NCBI GenBank assembly: GCA_041691815.1
Contig: JBEPTZ010000018.1
Span: 1-50,423 of the forward strand
Length of the DNA: 50,423 nucleotides
Direction of reading: 5' to 3'
From: 70-18 sp041691815
GTDB lineage: Bacteria; Pseudomonadota; Alphaproteobacteria; Acetobacterales; Acetobacteraceae
Below the pieces are notes generated by a model. It was not told the origin of the DNA. It saw only the letters and a list, made by a program, of their open reading frames with translations, and searched no databases. The translations under genes and the position numbers were made by a program. Positions within the stretch are counted from its first letter, which is position 1. Every line of letters begins with the position of its first letter. Shown here piece after piece: positions 41,836 through 50,142 of this stretch.

Positions 41836-43077
41836 ATGACAACGCCGACGACCCGACCGCGCGAGAGCATACGCGGCCTGCTGGCCTCGACGGATTTCCT
41901 GCGGCTGTGGGCGATCGGCGGCACCGTGAACGCGATGCGCTGGGTGGAGATGCTGGCGGCGGCGCTGTTCACGCTGGATGTCACCGGCTCCGGCATGGAC
42001 GTGGCGTTCGTCTCGGCGGCACGCAGCCTGCCGCTGCTGTTCTTCGGGGCGCTGGCCGGGGTGCTGTCGGATTCGATCGATCGCAAGGTGATATTGCTGG
42101 GCGGGCTGCTGCTCAGTGTCGCCTCGGCGGCGGTGATCTGCGCGCTGGCGCTGCTGGGGGTGGTGACGCCGTGGCATGTGGCGATCGCCGCCTTCGTCAG
42201 CGGCAGCGTGTGGTCCACCGAGATGGCGACCAGGCGGCGGATGGTGGGCGAGTCGGCCGGGCCTGCCTATGTGTCCCGCGCGGTGGCGATGGACAGCCTG
42301 ACCAGCGCTTCGACGCGCGGCATCGGGCCGATCATTGGCAGCCTGGCTTATGCCTGGATGGGGGTGGCCGGGGCGTTCGCGATCACCGCCGTGGTGTATC
42401 TGCTGGCGGCGGCGCTGGTGCCGGGGCTGCGGCACAGCCAGGAGGTGCGGCCGCTGCGACTGTCCCGGGTGCCGCGCGAGCTGGCCGAGGGGTTCGCCTA
42501 TGCCCGCACCCAGCCGACCGTGCTGGCGGTGCTGGGGGTGACGATGACGATGAACCTGTTCGCCTTCGCCTACTCGGCACTGGTGGCGCCGATCGCGCTC
42601 GATGTGTTCATGGTGTCGGCCGGGCTGGCCGGGGTGCTGGCGGCGGCCGAGCCGCTGGGGTCGCTGATCGGCGGGCTGTTTCTGACCGGGGCGGCGCCGC
42701 GCACCAGCCCGCGGCTGATGATGCTCGGGGGGTCGGCGGCGTTTCTGGCGGCGCTGGTGGCGATGCCGCTGATGCCGGGGTATTGGCTGGCCTGCGCGGT
42801 GCTGACGGTGGGCGGCATCGGGCTGGCGTTTTTCGGCAATATGCAGACCTCGTTGATTTTGACCGGGTCGCCGGCGCATGTGCGGTCGCGGCAGATGGGG
42901 CTGATCACGGTGTGCATCGGCAGCGGGCCGCTGGGGCAGATCATCATCGGCGTGCTGGCCGAGCAGATCGGGCCGATGGGGGCGGTGATCGGGCTGAGTG
43001 CGGCGGGGCTGGTGATGCTGGCGGTGGTGGCGGTGCTGTGGGCGCGGGTGGAGGAGCCGCCTTCGGTGTTCCGCTAG
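41836..43077 (+). CDS. MFS transporter (EntS-like)
   Basis: A 413-aa permease with about 12 helices. ALFTLDVTGSGMDVAFVSAARSLPLLFFGALAGVLSDSIDRK is the start pattern of the EntS/MFS_3 drug- and siderophore-exporter group, with motif A in AGVLSDSIDRKVI. A central cytoplasmic loop (RHSQEVRPLRLSRVPRELAEGF) splits the halves. It probably exports a small molecule; nothing nearby identifies it. Confidence 0.83.
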   Translation: MTTPTTRPRESIRGLLASTDFLRLWAIGGTVNAMRWVEMLAAALFTLDVTGSGMDVAFVSAARSLPLLFFGALAGVLSDSIDRKVILLGGLLLSVASAAVICALALLGVVTPWHVAIAAFVSGSVWSTEMATRRRMVGESAGPAYVSRAVAMDSLTSASTRGIGPIIGSLAYAWMGVAGAFAITAVVYLLAAALVPGLRHSQEVRPLRLSRVPRELAEGFAYARTQPTVLAVLGVTMTMNLFAFAYSALVAPIALDVFMVSAGLAGVLAAAEPLGSLIGGLFLTGAAPRTSPRLMMLGGSAAFLAALVAMPLMPGYWLACAVLTVGGIGLAFFGNMQTSLILTGSPAHVRSRQMGLITVCIGSGPLGQIIIGVLAEQIGPMGAVIGLSAAGLVMLAVVAVLWARVEEPPSVFR

Positions 43078-43143
43078 GCGCCGGCTTGCCGGTTGGTGGC
43101 GCGCTGGCATACTCGCGGCAATCGCACCGCAAGGGAGCCTGGC

Positions 43144-44304
43144 ATGTCCGCCATCGACACCATCCGCAGCTACGCCGACGAGTTGAACACCATCCGGCGC
43201 GACCTGCACGCGCATCCCGAGTTGGGGCTGGAGGAGGTGCGCACCGCCGGGATCGTCGCCGAGAAGCTGAAGTCGTGGGGGATCGAGGTGCATACCGGGG
43301 TCGGCAAAACCGGGGTGGTCGGCGTGCTGCGTAAGGGCAGCGGCGGGCCGGCGATCGGCCTGCGCGCGGATATGGATGCGCTGCCGATGGACGAGGAGAC
43401 CAACCTGGCATGGAGCAGCCGCAACCCCGGCCGGATGCACGCCTGCGGCCATGATGGGCACACCACCATCCTGCTCGGCACCGCGCGGTATCTGGCCGAG
43501 CATGGCGATTTCAACGGCACGGTGAACTTCATCTTCCAGCCCGGCGAGGAGGGCGTGGGCGGCGCGCTGGCGATGCTGGAGGACAGGTTGTTCGAGCGGT
43601 TTCCCTGCGAGTCGATCTATGCGCTGCACAACCGCACCGGCATGGATGTCGGCAAGTTCAGCATCGCGAGGGGGGCGTCGGCGGCCGGTGGGGCGTTCTT
43701 CGATATCACCATCACCGGGCGCGGGGCGCATGGGGCGCGACCGGAGGCGAGCATCGATCCGTTGCTGACGGCGTGCCATATCGCCACCGCCCTGCAATCG
43801 ATCATCGCCCGCAACGTGCCGCCGGCCGAGGCGGCGGTGCTGAGTGTGACCAAGATCGTTGGCGGCGACGCCTATAATGTGATCCCGCAAACGGCCGTGC
43901 TGTCCGGCACCTGCCGCGCCTTCCGCCGCGAGGTGATGGCGCAGATGGAGGAGGGCATGCGGCGGATCGCCAAGGGGGTGGCCGAGGGGTTCGGGGCGAC
44001 GGCGGAGGTGAATTTCCGCACGATTTTTGCGCCGCTGATCAATGACGACGCACATACCGACCAGATCGCCGATGCGGCGGCGGTGCTGGTGGGCGAGGCG
44101 AACGTCGACCGCAACAAGGCGCCGGGCATGGGCAGCGAGGATTTCGCCTTCATGATGGAGAAGGTGCCGGGCGCCTATATCCAGGTCGGCAACGGGCCCG
44201 GCGCCAGTCCGCATAATCCGGGTTATGCGTATAATGACGAGGCGACGCCGTATGGGGCGGCGATGTTTGCCACTCTCGTCGAGCGCAGGCTCGCCCATAA
44301 ATGA
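43144..44304 (+). CDS. M20 amidohydrolase (hippurate hydrolase / N-acyl-amino-acid deacylase type)
   Basis: A 386-aa metal-dependent amidohydrolase. RRDLHAHPELGLEE, LRADMDALPM, RMHACGHDGHTTILLGTA and FQPGEEGVGGALAML are all diagnostic, with Cys-His, Glu-Glu and His ligands. The C-terminal SPHNPGYAYNDEA replaces the usual NHSPxYDFND. Substrates in the family are N-acyl amino acids or N-acyl amino sugars. It overlaps the following nanE gene by 4 nt, which favours a deacetylase role in amino-sugar or N-acyl compound use. Confidence 0.88.
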   Translation: MSAIDTIRSYADELNTIRRDLHAHPELGLEEVRTAGIVAEKLKSWGIEVHTGVGKTGVVGVLRKGSGGPAIGLRADMDALPMDEETNLAWSSRNPGRMHACGHDGHTTILLGTARYLAEHGDFNGTVNFIFQPGEEGVGGALAMLEDRLFERFPCESIYALHNRTGMDVGKFSIARGASAAGGAFFDITITGRGAHGARPEASIDPLLTACHIATALQSIIARNVPPAEAAVLSVTKIVGGDAYNVIPQTAVLSGTCRAFRREVMAQMEEGMRRIAKGVAEGFGATAEVNFRTIFAPLINDDAHTDQIADAAAVLVGEANVDRNKAPGMGSEDFAFMMEKVPGAYIQVGNGPGASPHNPGYAYNDEATPYGAAMFATLVERRLAHK

Positions 44305-44990
44305 GTGCGAAGGCTCGCCAAGGGGTGAGCATTCCGAAGGGCGTACTTGCTGTGTCCTGTCAGGCGGGAGCGGACAACCCGCTGCATGGGCCGGGGTTCA
44401 TGGCGGCGATGGCGCTGGCGGCGATGCAGGGCGGCGCCGGGGCAATCCGCGCCGAGGGGGTGGCCGATATCACGGCGATCCGGGCGGCGGTGGCGCTGCC
44501 GCTGATCGGGCTGTCGAAACGCCGGCGTGATGGGTATGAGGTATACATCACGCCGGACTTCGCCTCGGCCGCAGCGCTTGCCGCCGCCGGGGCGGACGTG
44601 ATCGCGCTCGATGCCACGCCGGGCAGTCGCGACGGCGAGCCGCCGCAGGTGCTGATCGGGCGCATCCATGCCGAACTGAGGCTGAAGGTGATGGCCGATA
44701 TTGCCACGCTGGATCAGGCGGTTGCAGCCGATTCCTGGGGGGCCGATTACCTCGCCACCACGCTCTCCGGCTACACCAGGGAGACCAGCGGCCAGACCGG
44801 CCCGGACCTCGCGCTGGTCGCGGCGATTGCGGCGCGGTGTCGGGCGCCGGTGATCGCCGAGGGGCGATATGGCACACCGGAGTCGGTCGGACGGGCGTTC
44901 GCGGCGGGGGCGCATGCGGTGGTGGTCGGCACGGCGATCAGCAATCCGCGCGAAATCACCCGGAATTTCGCGGCTTTTTGCCCGAAATGA
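44301..44990 (+). CDS. nanE: N-acylglucosamine-6-phosphate 2-epimerase
   Basis: A 229-aa TIM-barrel epimerase converting ManNAc-6-phosphate to GlcNAc-6-phosphate. Conserved segments are VSCQAGADNPLHGPGFMAAMALAAMQGGAGAIRAEGVADI, LIGLSKRR with the catalytic Lys, YITPDFASA, IALDATPGSRDGE, and APVIAEGRYGTPE. It overlaps genes on both sides by 4 nt (with the amidohydrolase and the kinase), so the three are translated together. Confidence 0.9.
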   Translation: MSAKARQGVSIPKGVLAVSCQAGADNPLHGPGFMAAMALAAMQGGAGAIRAEGVADITAIRAAVALPLIGLSKRRRDGYEVYITPDFASAAALAAAGADVIALDATPGSRDGEPPQVLIGRIHAELRLKVMADIATLDQAVAADSWGADYLATTLSGYTRETSGQTGPDLALVAAIAARCRAPVIAEGRYGTPESVGRAFAAGAHAVVVGTAISNPREITRNFAAFCPK

Positions 44991-45877
44991 GCCGGTTTCT
45001 CGGCCTGGATGCGGGGGGATCGGCGACCAGGTTCGTGATCTGCGACGCCGGCGGGGCGCTGCTGCGGCGCGGCGAACTGGCGCCGGTTTCGGGGCATCTG
45101 TACAGCGCGGAAATCCGTGCCGCATTTGTCGCCGCGCTGGCGCCGCTGGCCGGCAGCGGCTGCGCCGGCGCGGTGGCGGGGATCACCGGGTTAACGGGTG
45201 ACGCGAGGGAAGCGTTAGAAGCTGCTGATATTATTTCTGAACAGCTCGATATTCCGCGCGCCGCAATCCGCGTCGAGGACGATCTGTGGATCGGCTATCA
45301 CGCCGCCTTCCGGCCGGGCGAGGGGCACGCCGTGTATGCCGGCACCGGCTCGGTCGGGCTGCATATCGCCGACGATGGCAGCATCTTGCGGGTGGGCGGC
45401 CGGGGGATGCTGATCGATGACGGCGGCAGCGCCTTCTGGATCGGGCGCGAGGGGCTTAACCTGTTGTATCGGCGGGTTGATTCGGCGGAGGACGCCGGCC
45501 CACTGGGCGCCGCGCTGTTCGCGGCGATCGGCGGCTGCGACTGGAATGCGGTGCGGGCGCATGTCTACCGCGATGGCCGCAACAGCGTGGCGCAACTGGC
45601 CCGCGCGGTGGCGGCGGCGGCCGATGCGGATGCCGGGGCGCTGGCGATTCTGCGCCAGGCCGGGCGCGAACTGGGGCGGCTGGCGCAGGCGCTGGTGGCG
45701 CGCACCGAGCGGTTGCCGGTGGCGCTGCTGGGGCGGGCGGCGACGTTACATCCGGTTGTATTTCAGGCGTTTAGCGCGGCTTGCGCGGAATTGGTGGTCA
45801 GCATGCCGCAGACCGATCCGGCACTGGCGGCGGCCCGACTGGCGGCTTGCGGTGTGCGGCGGCGCGGCGCAGGCTGA
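44987..45877 (+). CDS. BadF/BadG-type N-acetylglucosamine kinase
   Basis: A 296-aa ASKHA-fold kinase. The phosphate-1 motif is FLGLDAGGSATRFVI, the phosphate-2 region YAGTGSVGLHIADDGS, and the adenosine region GGRGMLIDDGGSAFWIGREGLN is typical of bacterial NAGK-like proteins. With nanE it would phosphorylate ManNAc or GlcNAc and feed the amino-sugar pathway. The ATG at 44987 overlaps the nanE stop by 4 nt. Confidence 0.85.
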   Translation: MSRFLGLDAGGSATRFVICDAGGALLRRGELAPVSGHLYSAEIRAAFVAALAPLAGSGCAGAVAGITGLTGDAREALEAADIISEQLDIPRAAIRVEDDLWIGYHAAFRPGEGHAVYAGTGSVGLHIADDGSILRVGGRGMLIDDGGSAFWIGREGLNLLYRRVDSAEDAGPLGAALFAAIGGCDWNAVRAHVYRDGRNSVAQLARAVAAAADADAGALAILRQAGRELGRLAQALVARTERLPVALLGRAATLHPVVFQAFSAACAELVVSMPQTDPALAAARLAACGVRRRGAG

Positions 45878-45905
45878 CGCCCAGGCAAGCGGACAGGATA
45901 ATAAA

Positions 45906-47504
45906 ATGGACGGCAAACGACCCACCATCGCATCGATGCACGGCATGGTCGCCGCGGCGCATCCTTTGGCAGTCGCCGCCGGCGCCAAGCTGCTGGCGCG
46001 TGGCGGCAACGCGTTCGATGCCGCGGCGGCGACGGTGGCGGCGCTCAACGTGGTCGAGCCGTATATGTCCGGCCTCGCCGGCATGGGCATGGCGACCTGC
46101 TATATCGCCGCCGAGAAGCGGGTGCGGACGCTTGATTTCATTACCAAGATTCCGGAGAAGTTTCCGGCCGGTCGGTTCCGTTCGCGCGACGACATGTATC
46201 GCGGCGCCTTCGCGGTGGGCACGCCGGGCAATCTGGCCGGGTGGTGCGAACTGGTGCGGGCGCACGGCAAGAAGGGGTTGGCCGACATCTTCGCGCCGGC
46301 GATCGCCCTCGCCGGGGACGGGTTTCCGCTGATCGAGTTCAACACCGACGGCATCAATTCCTCGGCCAGGGCGCTGAAGGACTTCCCGTTTTTCGAGGAC
46401 TGGAACCGCAACTACACCGGCGGCCGCGGCCAGGTGAAGCCGGGCTCGGTGCTGCGCCAGCCGGAGCTCGCGGCGACCTATGCGGCGATCGCCGCCGACG
46501 GGCCGGGGCATCTGTATGGCGGGCCGCTGGGGCGCAAGATCGTGGCGCATCTGGCCGAACTCGGCGGCTGCATCACCGAGGCGGATTTTGCCGCGGTGCG
46601 GCCGACCTGGATCGAGCCGCTGGCGGTGAAATACCGCGACCTGCAGGTGCACACGCTGCCGCCGCCCTGCGAAGGTTTCCAGTTCCTGCTGGCGCTGCGC
46701 ATCCTCGACGGGTTCGACATGGCGGCGCTGACGCCGAACAGCGTCGAGCATCTGGACATCATGCTGCGCACCCTGCGGCTCTCGGCCGGCGAGCGTATAC
46801 GGCATAACAATCCCCGCCCGGACGACCTGGCGCGGCTGCTCGGCGAGCGGCATGTGGCGGAGTTGCGCGAGCGGATCAGCGACGGCGTGCCGATCGAGGG
46901 GCCGACCGAGCAGTGGATCGCACCGCAGCCGATCAACCTGGACAAGGAGCATACCACTTCGATCTCGGTAGCCGACGCCGAGGGCAACGTGGTGTGCGTG
47001 ACGCAAAGCCTCGGCGCACTGTTCGGCAGCGGCATCGTGGTGCCGGGCACCGGGGTGTGCCTGAACAACTTCCTCTACTGGGGCGAGGTGGACACCCGCG
47101 GCACCAACCCGCTGCTGCCGGGCGGTTCGCTGGCGCTGCCGACCGCACCGAGCATCTCGACGCGCGACGGCAAGCCAGTGCTGTCGCTGGGCACACCGGG
47201 CAGCTACGGCATCTGCCAGACCCAGCCGCAGGCGATGGTGCAATACCTCGATTTCGGCCTCGGGCTGCAGGACGCCATCGAGGCGCCGCGCTGCCGGCTG
47301 TGGGACGGCACCAAGGTGGACGCCGAAGGACGGATCGCGCCGGAGGTGATCGCCGCCCTCGCCGCACGCGGGCACGGCATCAGCGCAGTGGCCGACTGGA
47401 CCATGCAGGTGGGCGGCATGCAGGCGATCGCGATCGACGCCGAGAGCGGCGCGATGACCGGGGCGGCCGATCCGCGACGCGATGGGTATGTGGCGACGCC
47501 GTGA
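45906..47504 (+). CDS. Gamma-glutamyltranspeptidase family protein, paralogue 1
   Basis: A 532-aa Ntn-hydrolase precursor that should self-cleave before Thr350 (KEHTTSISVADAEGN), giving large and small subunits. GGNAFDAAAATVAALNVVEPYMSGLAGMG, SLGALFGSGIVVPGTGVCLNN and GTPGSYGI are family segments. No signal peptide is present, unlike periplasmic GGT, so it is probably cytoplasmic. It may cleave gamma-glutamyl amides or act as an amidase. GGA lies 8 nt before the ATG. Its paralogue follows after a family-1 repeat. Confidence 0.9.
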   Translation: MDGKRPTIASMHGMVAAAHPLAVAAGAKLLARGGNAFDAAAATVAALNVVEPYMSGLAGMGMATCYIAAEKRVRTLDFITKIPEKFPAGRFRSRDDMYRGAFAVGTPGNLAGWCELVRAHGKKGLADIFAPAIALAGDGFPLIEFNTDGINSSARALKDFPFFEDWNRNYTGGRGQVKPGSVLRQPELAATYAAIAADGPGHLYGGPLGRKIVAHLAELGGCITEADFAAVRPTWIEPLAVKYRDLQVHTLPPPCEGFQFLLALRILDGFDMAALTPNSVEHLDIMLRTLRLSAGERIRHNNPRPDDLARLLGERHVAELRERISDGVPIEGPTEQWIAPQPINLDKEHTTSISVADAEGNVVCVTQSLGALFGSGIVVPGTGVCLNNFLYWGEVDTRGTNPLLPGGSLALPTAPSISTRDGKPVLSLGTPGSYGICQTQPQAMVQYLDFGLGLQDAIEAPRCRLWDGTKVDAEGRIAPEVIAALAARGHGISAVADWTMQVGGMQAIAIDAESGAMTGAADPRRDGYVATP

Positions 47505-47512
47505 AGGAAGCA

Positions 47513-47626
47513 GCGCTTTTTTGCAAAAAAGCGCGCAAAAAACTTCATCCCCTGGAGTCTCGGACCGTGGTCCGGGACTCCAGGGGATGAAAAGTTTTTT
47601 TGCTTCTTTTTGTTCACAAAAAGAAG
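47513..47626 (+). repeat. Family-1 structured intergenic repeat, copy 3
   Basis: Same A-B(C)-D order. Hairpin A is GCGCTTTTTT / AAAAAAGCGC, where the outer base pairs differ from the other copies but remain paired. Stem B/C is strengthened to CATCCCCTGGAGTC (47546-47559) opposite GACTCCAGGGGATG (47576-47589), capped by CGGAC / GTCCG. Hairpin D is identical to the other copies. It starts 8 nt after the paralogue-1 stop and ends 21 nt before the paralogue-2 start. With A- and T-runs flanking stem B it is a textbook bidirectional terminator shape. Confidence 0.9.
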
Positions 47627-47647
47627 TCTTTGCTTGAGGGTTGTTTG

Positions 47648-49246
47648 ATGAACGGCCAGCGCCCCACCATCAGTTCCGTGCATGGCATTGTTGCCGCAGC
47701 GCATCCGCTGGCGGCTGCGGCCGGGGCGCGGATGCTGGCCGAGGGCGGCAATGCGTTTGATGCAGCGGTGGCGGTGGCCGCGGCGTTGGGGGTGGTGGAG
47801 CCGTTCATGTCGGGGATTGCCGGCAGCGGCATGGCGACGGTGTATCCGGCGGCCGAGGGGCGGGTGCGCTGCCTGCAGTTTCGTGGCGGGGTGCCGGTGG
47901 GGTTTCCGGCGGGGCGCTACAGCCGGCGCGAGGAGATGTATCGCGGCGCGATGGCGACCACGGCGCCGGCCAATCTGGCTGGTTGGTGCGCGATGCTGGA
48001 GCGGTACGGCAGCAAGTCGCTGGCCGAGGTGCTGGCGCCGGCGGTGGCGCTGGCGCGGGACGGGTTTCCGCTGATCGATTTCAACGTCGCCGGGATCAAT
48101 AACGCGGCGAAGGATCTGGCGAAGTATCCGTTCTTCGATGAATGGCGGCGTGTGTATCAGGCCGGCGGCGGGGCGGTGCGGGCGGGCCAGGTGCTGCGGC
48201 AGCCGGATCTGGCGGCGACGTTCGAGGCGCTGGGGGCGCAGGGGCCGGGGCTGCTGTATGGCGGCGCGCTGGGGGCCAAGCTGCTGGCGCATGTGGCGGC
48301 GCTGGGCGGCTGCCTGTCGATGGCGGATATCGAGGCGGTGCAGGGGCGCTGGGTGGAGCCGGCGACGGCGGCCTATCGCAACCTGGTGGTGCATGCGCCG
48401 CCGCCGCCGTGCTCGGCGTATCAGTTTCTGCTGGGTTTGCGGATTCTGGATGGTTTCAACCTGACGGTGCTGCCGCGCGACGGGGTGGAGCATCTCGATC
48501 TGGTGTGGCGGGCGGTGCGGCTGGCGGCCGGGGTGCGGGTGCATACCGGGATACCCTCGCCGGAGCGGCTGGCGGCGTTGCTTGGCGAGGCGGAGGTGGC
48601 GCGGTTGCGGGCGCGGGTGGCCGACGGGTTGCCGGTGGAGGGGCCGACCGAGCAGTGGATCGCGCCGCCGGAGGGCAAGGTGGCGGGGCAGCATACCACG
48701 TCGCTGTCGGTGGTGGATCGGGCCGGCAATGTGGTGTGCCTGACGCAGAGCCTGGGGGCGCTGTTCGGCTGCGGCGTGGTGGTGCCGGGGACCGGGCTGT
48801 GCCTGAGCAATGGGCTGTATTGGGGCGAGTTGGACCGGCGCGGGCCGAATGCGCTGATTCCGGGCGGCGCGCTGACCACTTCGGTGTCGCCGAGCATCGC
48901 GCTGCGCGGTGGGCGGCCGGTGCTGGCGCTGGGCACGCCTGGCAGCTACGGCATCACCCAGACGCAGACCCAGGCGCTGGTGCAATACGTCGATTTCGCG
49001 CGGCCGATCCAGGCGGCGATCGAGGCGCCGCGGGCCAGGCTGTGGGACGGGCGGCGGGTGCAGGCGGAGAGCCGGATCGCGCCGGAGGTGCTGGCCGAAC
49101 TGACGGCGCGCGGGCATCAGGTCGAGGCGCCGGTGGCGTGGACGATGGCGACCGGCGGCATGCAGGGGATCGCGCTGGACCCCGAGACCGGGGTGCTGAC
49201 CGGCGGGGCCGATCCGCGGCGCGAGGGGTATGTGGTGGCCGTCTAG
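47648..49246 (+). CDS. Gamma-glutamyltranspeptidase family protein, paralogue 2
   Basis: A 532-aa paralogue of the preceding gene, the same length and colinear throughout. The nucleophile is the first Thr of GQHTTSLSVVDRAGN. GGNAFDAAVAVAAALGVVEPFMSGIAGSGM, FGCGVVVPGTGLCLSN and GTPGSYGITQTQTQALVQYVDF match. It has no signal peptide. It carries more G-rich third positions than paralogue 1, so it is not a very recent duplicate. GAGG lies 8 nt before the ATG, directly after repeat copy 3. Confidence 0.9.
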   Translation: MNGQRPTISSVHGIVAAAHPLAAAAGARMLAEGGNAFDAAVAVAAALGVVEPFMSGIAGSGMATVYPAAEGRVRCLQFRGGVPVGFPAGRYSRREEMYRGAMATTAPANLAGWCAMLERYGSKSLAEVLAPAVALARDGFPLIDFNVAGINNAAKDLAKYPFFDEWRRVYQAGGGAVRAGQVLRQPDLAATFEALGAQGPGLLYGGALGAKLLAHVAALGGCLSMADIEAVQGRWVEPATAAYRNLVVHAPPPPCSAYQFLLGLRILDGFNLTVLPRDGVEHLDLVWRAVRLAAGVRVHTGIPSPERLAALLGEAEVARLRARVADGLPVEGPTEQWIAPPEGKVAGQHTTSLSVVDRAGNVVCLTQSLGALFGCGVVVPGTGLCLSNGLYWGELDRRGPNALIPGGALTTSVSPSIALRGGRPVLALGTPGSYGITQTQTQALVQYVDFARPIQAAIEAPRARLWDGRRVQAESRIAPEVLAELTARGHQVEAPVAWTMATGGMQGIALDPETGVLTGGADPRREGYVVAV

Positions 49247-49254
49247 AAAGGAAG

Positions 49255-49376
49255 GGTTCTTTTTGAAAAAGAACCAAAAAACTTTTATCCGCCTTGCAAC
49301 ATTGGAGGGGTGGAGATTCCGGAGTCTCCAAAAAGGATGAAAAGTTTTTTTGCTTCTTTTTGTTCACAAAAAGAAG
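49255..49376 (+). repeat. Family-1 structured intergenic repeat, copy 4
   Basis: Hairpin A is GGTTCTTTTT / AAAAAGAACC, one base pair shorter than in copies 1 and 2. Stem B is AAAAAACTTTTATCC opposite GGATGAAAAGTTTTTT. Hairpin C is rebuilt as TGGAGA / TCTCCA in a different register. Hairpin D is identical. It begins 8 nt after the paralogue-2 stop and ends 22 nt before the ABC permease start. Confidence 0.88.
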
Positions 49377-49398
49377 ATTCTTCCGTAGTTAAAACATC

Positions 49399-50139
49399 AT
49401 GAACGTTACCGAGACACTCGGCGGACTGGGCGGCCTGTATGCGCTGTGCGGCGTGGCTGTGTGGCTCGGGCTGCGGCTGACCGGGCAGGTGAATCTGGGG
49501 CTGGTGGGCTGTGCCGCGCTGGCGGTGCCGGTGCTTGGGCTGGTGCCGGTGGCGGCGTTGGCGGCCGGGTGTGGAATCGGCGCGGTGGCGGCCGGCGGGG
49601 TGGAACTGGCGGTGATGCGGCGGGCGGGCACGGGGGCCACGAGCGTGATGGCCGGGTTGGTGGCCTGGCTGGTGCTGGCCGGGCTGGCCGGTACGGTGGC
49701 GCGGATGCTGCAGACGCCGGCGGCCGGTCCGATGCCGGCCGGCTGGGTGATGGCGGTGCTGGTGGTGGTGGTGATCGCGGTGGCCTGGATGGAGCGGCGC
49801 GGCCAGTTGCGGCTGGCGCTGCGGGCGGCGGCGGCCGATCCGGTGGCGGCGGCGCTGGGCGGGGTGGATGTGCCGCGCCTGCGGTTGGCGGTGGCGGTGG
49901 CTTCGGGCGGGCTGGTCGGGCTGGCGGCGGTGCTGGGCGGCGGGGCGGCCTGGGTGCTGGTTGTGCATGGGGTGGCGGCGGCGCTGGCCGGGCGGCGGTT
50001 CGGGGTGGGCGGCGTGGTTGTGGTGGCGCTGGGGCTGGCGGTGCTGGAGCGGCTGGCCGGGGGTGGCGATCTGCTGGGCTATGCGGTGCTGCTGGCGGTG
50101 CTGCTGCTGCCGTCGCGCGCGGCGTCGCGGGCGATCTGA
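49399..50139 (+). CDS. Branched-chain amino acid-type ABC transporter permease (LivH-like)
   Basis: A 246-aa integral membrane protein with about eight hydrophobic helices. The layout ALCGVAVWLGLRLTGQVNLGLVGCAALAVP near the N-terminus, AVMRRAG and the RGQLRLALRAAAADPVAAALGGVDVPRLRLAVAVASGGLVGLAAVLGG loop are those of LivH permeases (EAA-like loop). It is short for LivH (usually about 290 aa). No good ribosome site precedes the ATG, so the start is uncertain. It follows two GGT genes and is followed by a second permease, so it likely imports an amino acid or peptide product. Confidence 0.75.
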   Translation: MNVTETLGGLGGLYALCGVAVWLGLRLTGQVNLGLVGCAALAVPVLGLVPVAALAAGCGIGAVAAGGVELAVMRRAGTGATSVMAGLVAWLVLAGLAGTVARMLQTPAAGPMPAGWVMAVLVVVVIAVAWMERRGQLRLALRAAAADPVAAALGGVDVPRLRLAVAVASGGLVGLAAVLGGGAAWVLVVHGVAAALAGRRFGVGGVVVVALGLAVLERLAGGGDLLGYAVLLAVLLLPSRAASRAI

Positions 50140-50142
50140 GCG

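Noticed and set aside
41800..44298. Very long minus-strand open frame (over 800 codons)
   Set aside because: It is antisense to three well-supported plus-strand genes and is low-complexity Arg/His/Gln-rich, as expected of a GC-rich shadow frame.
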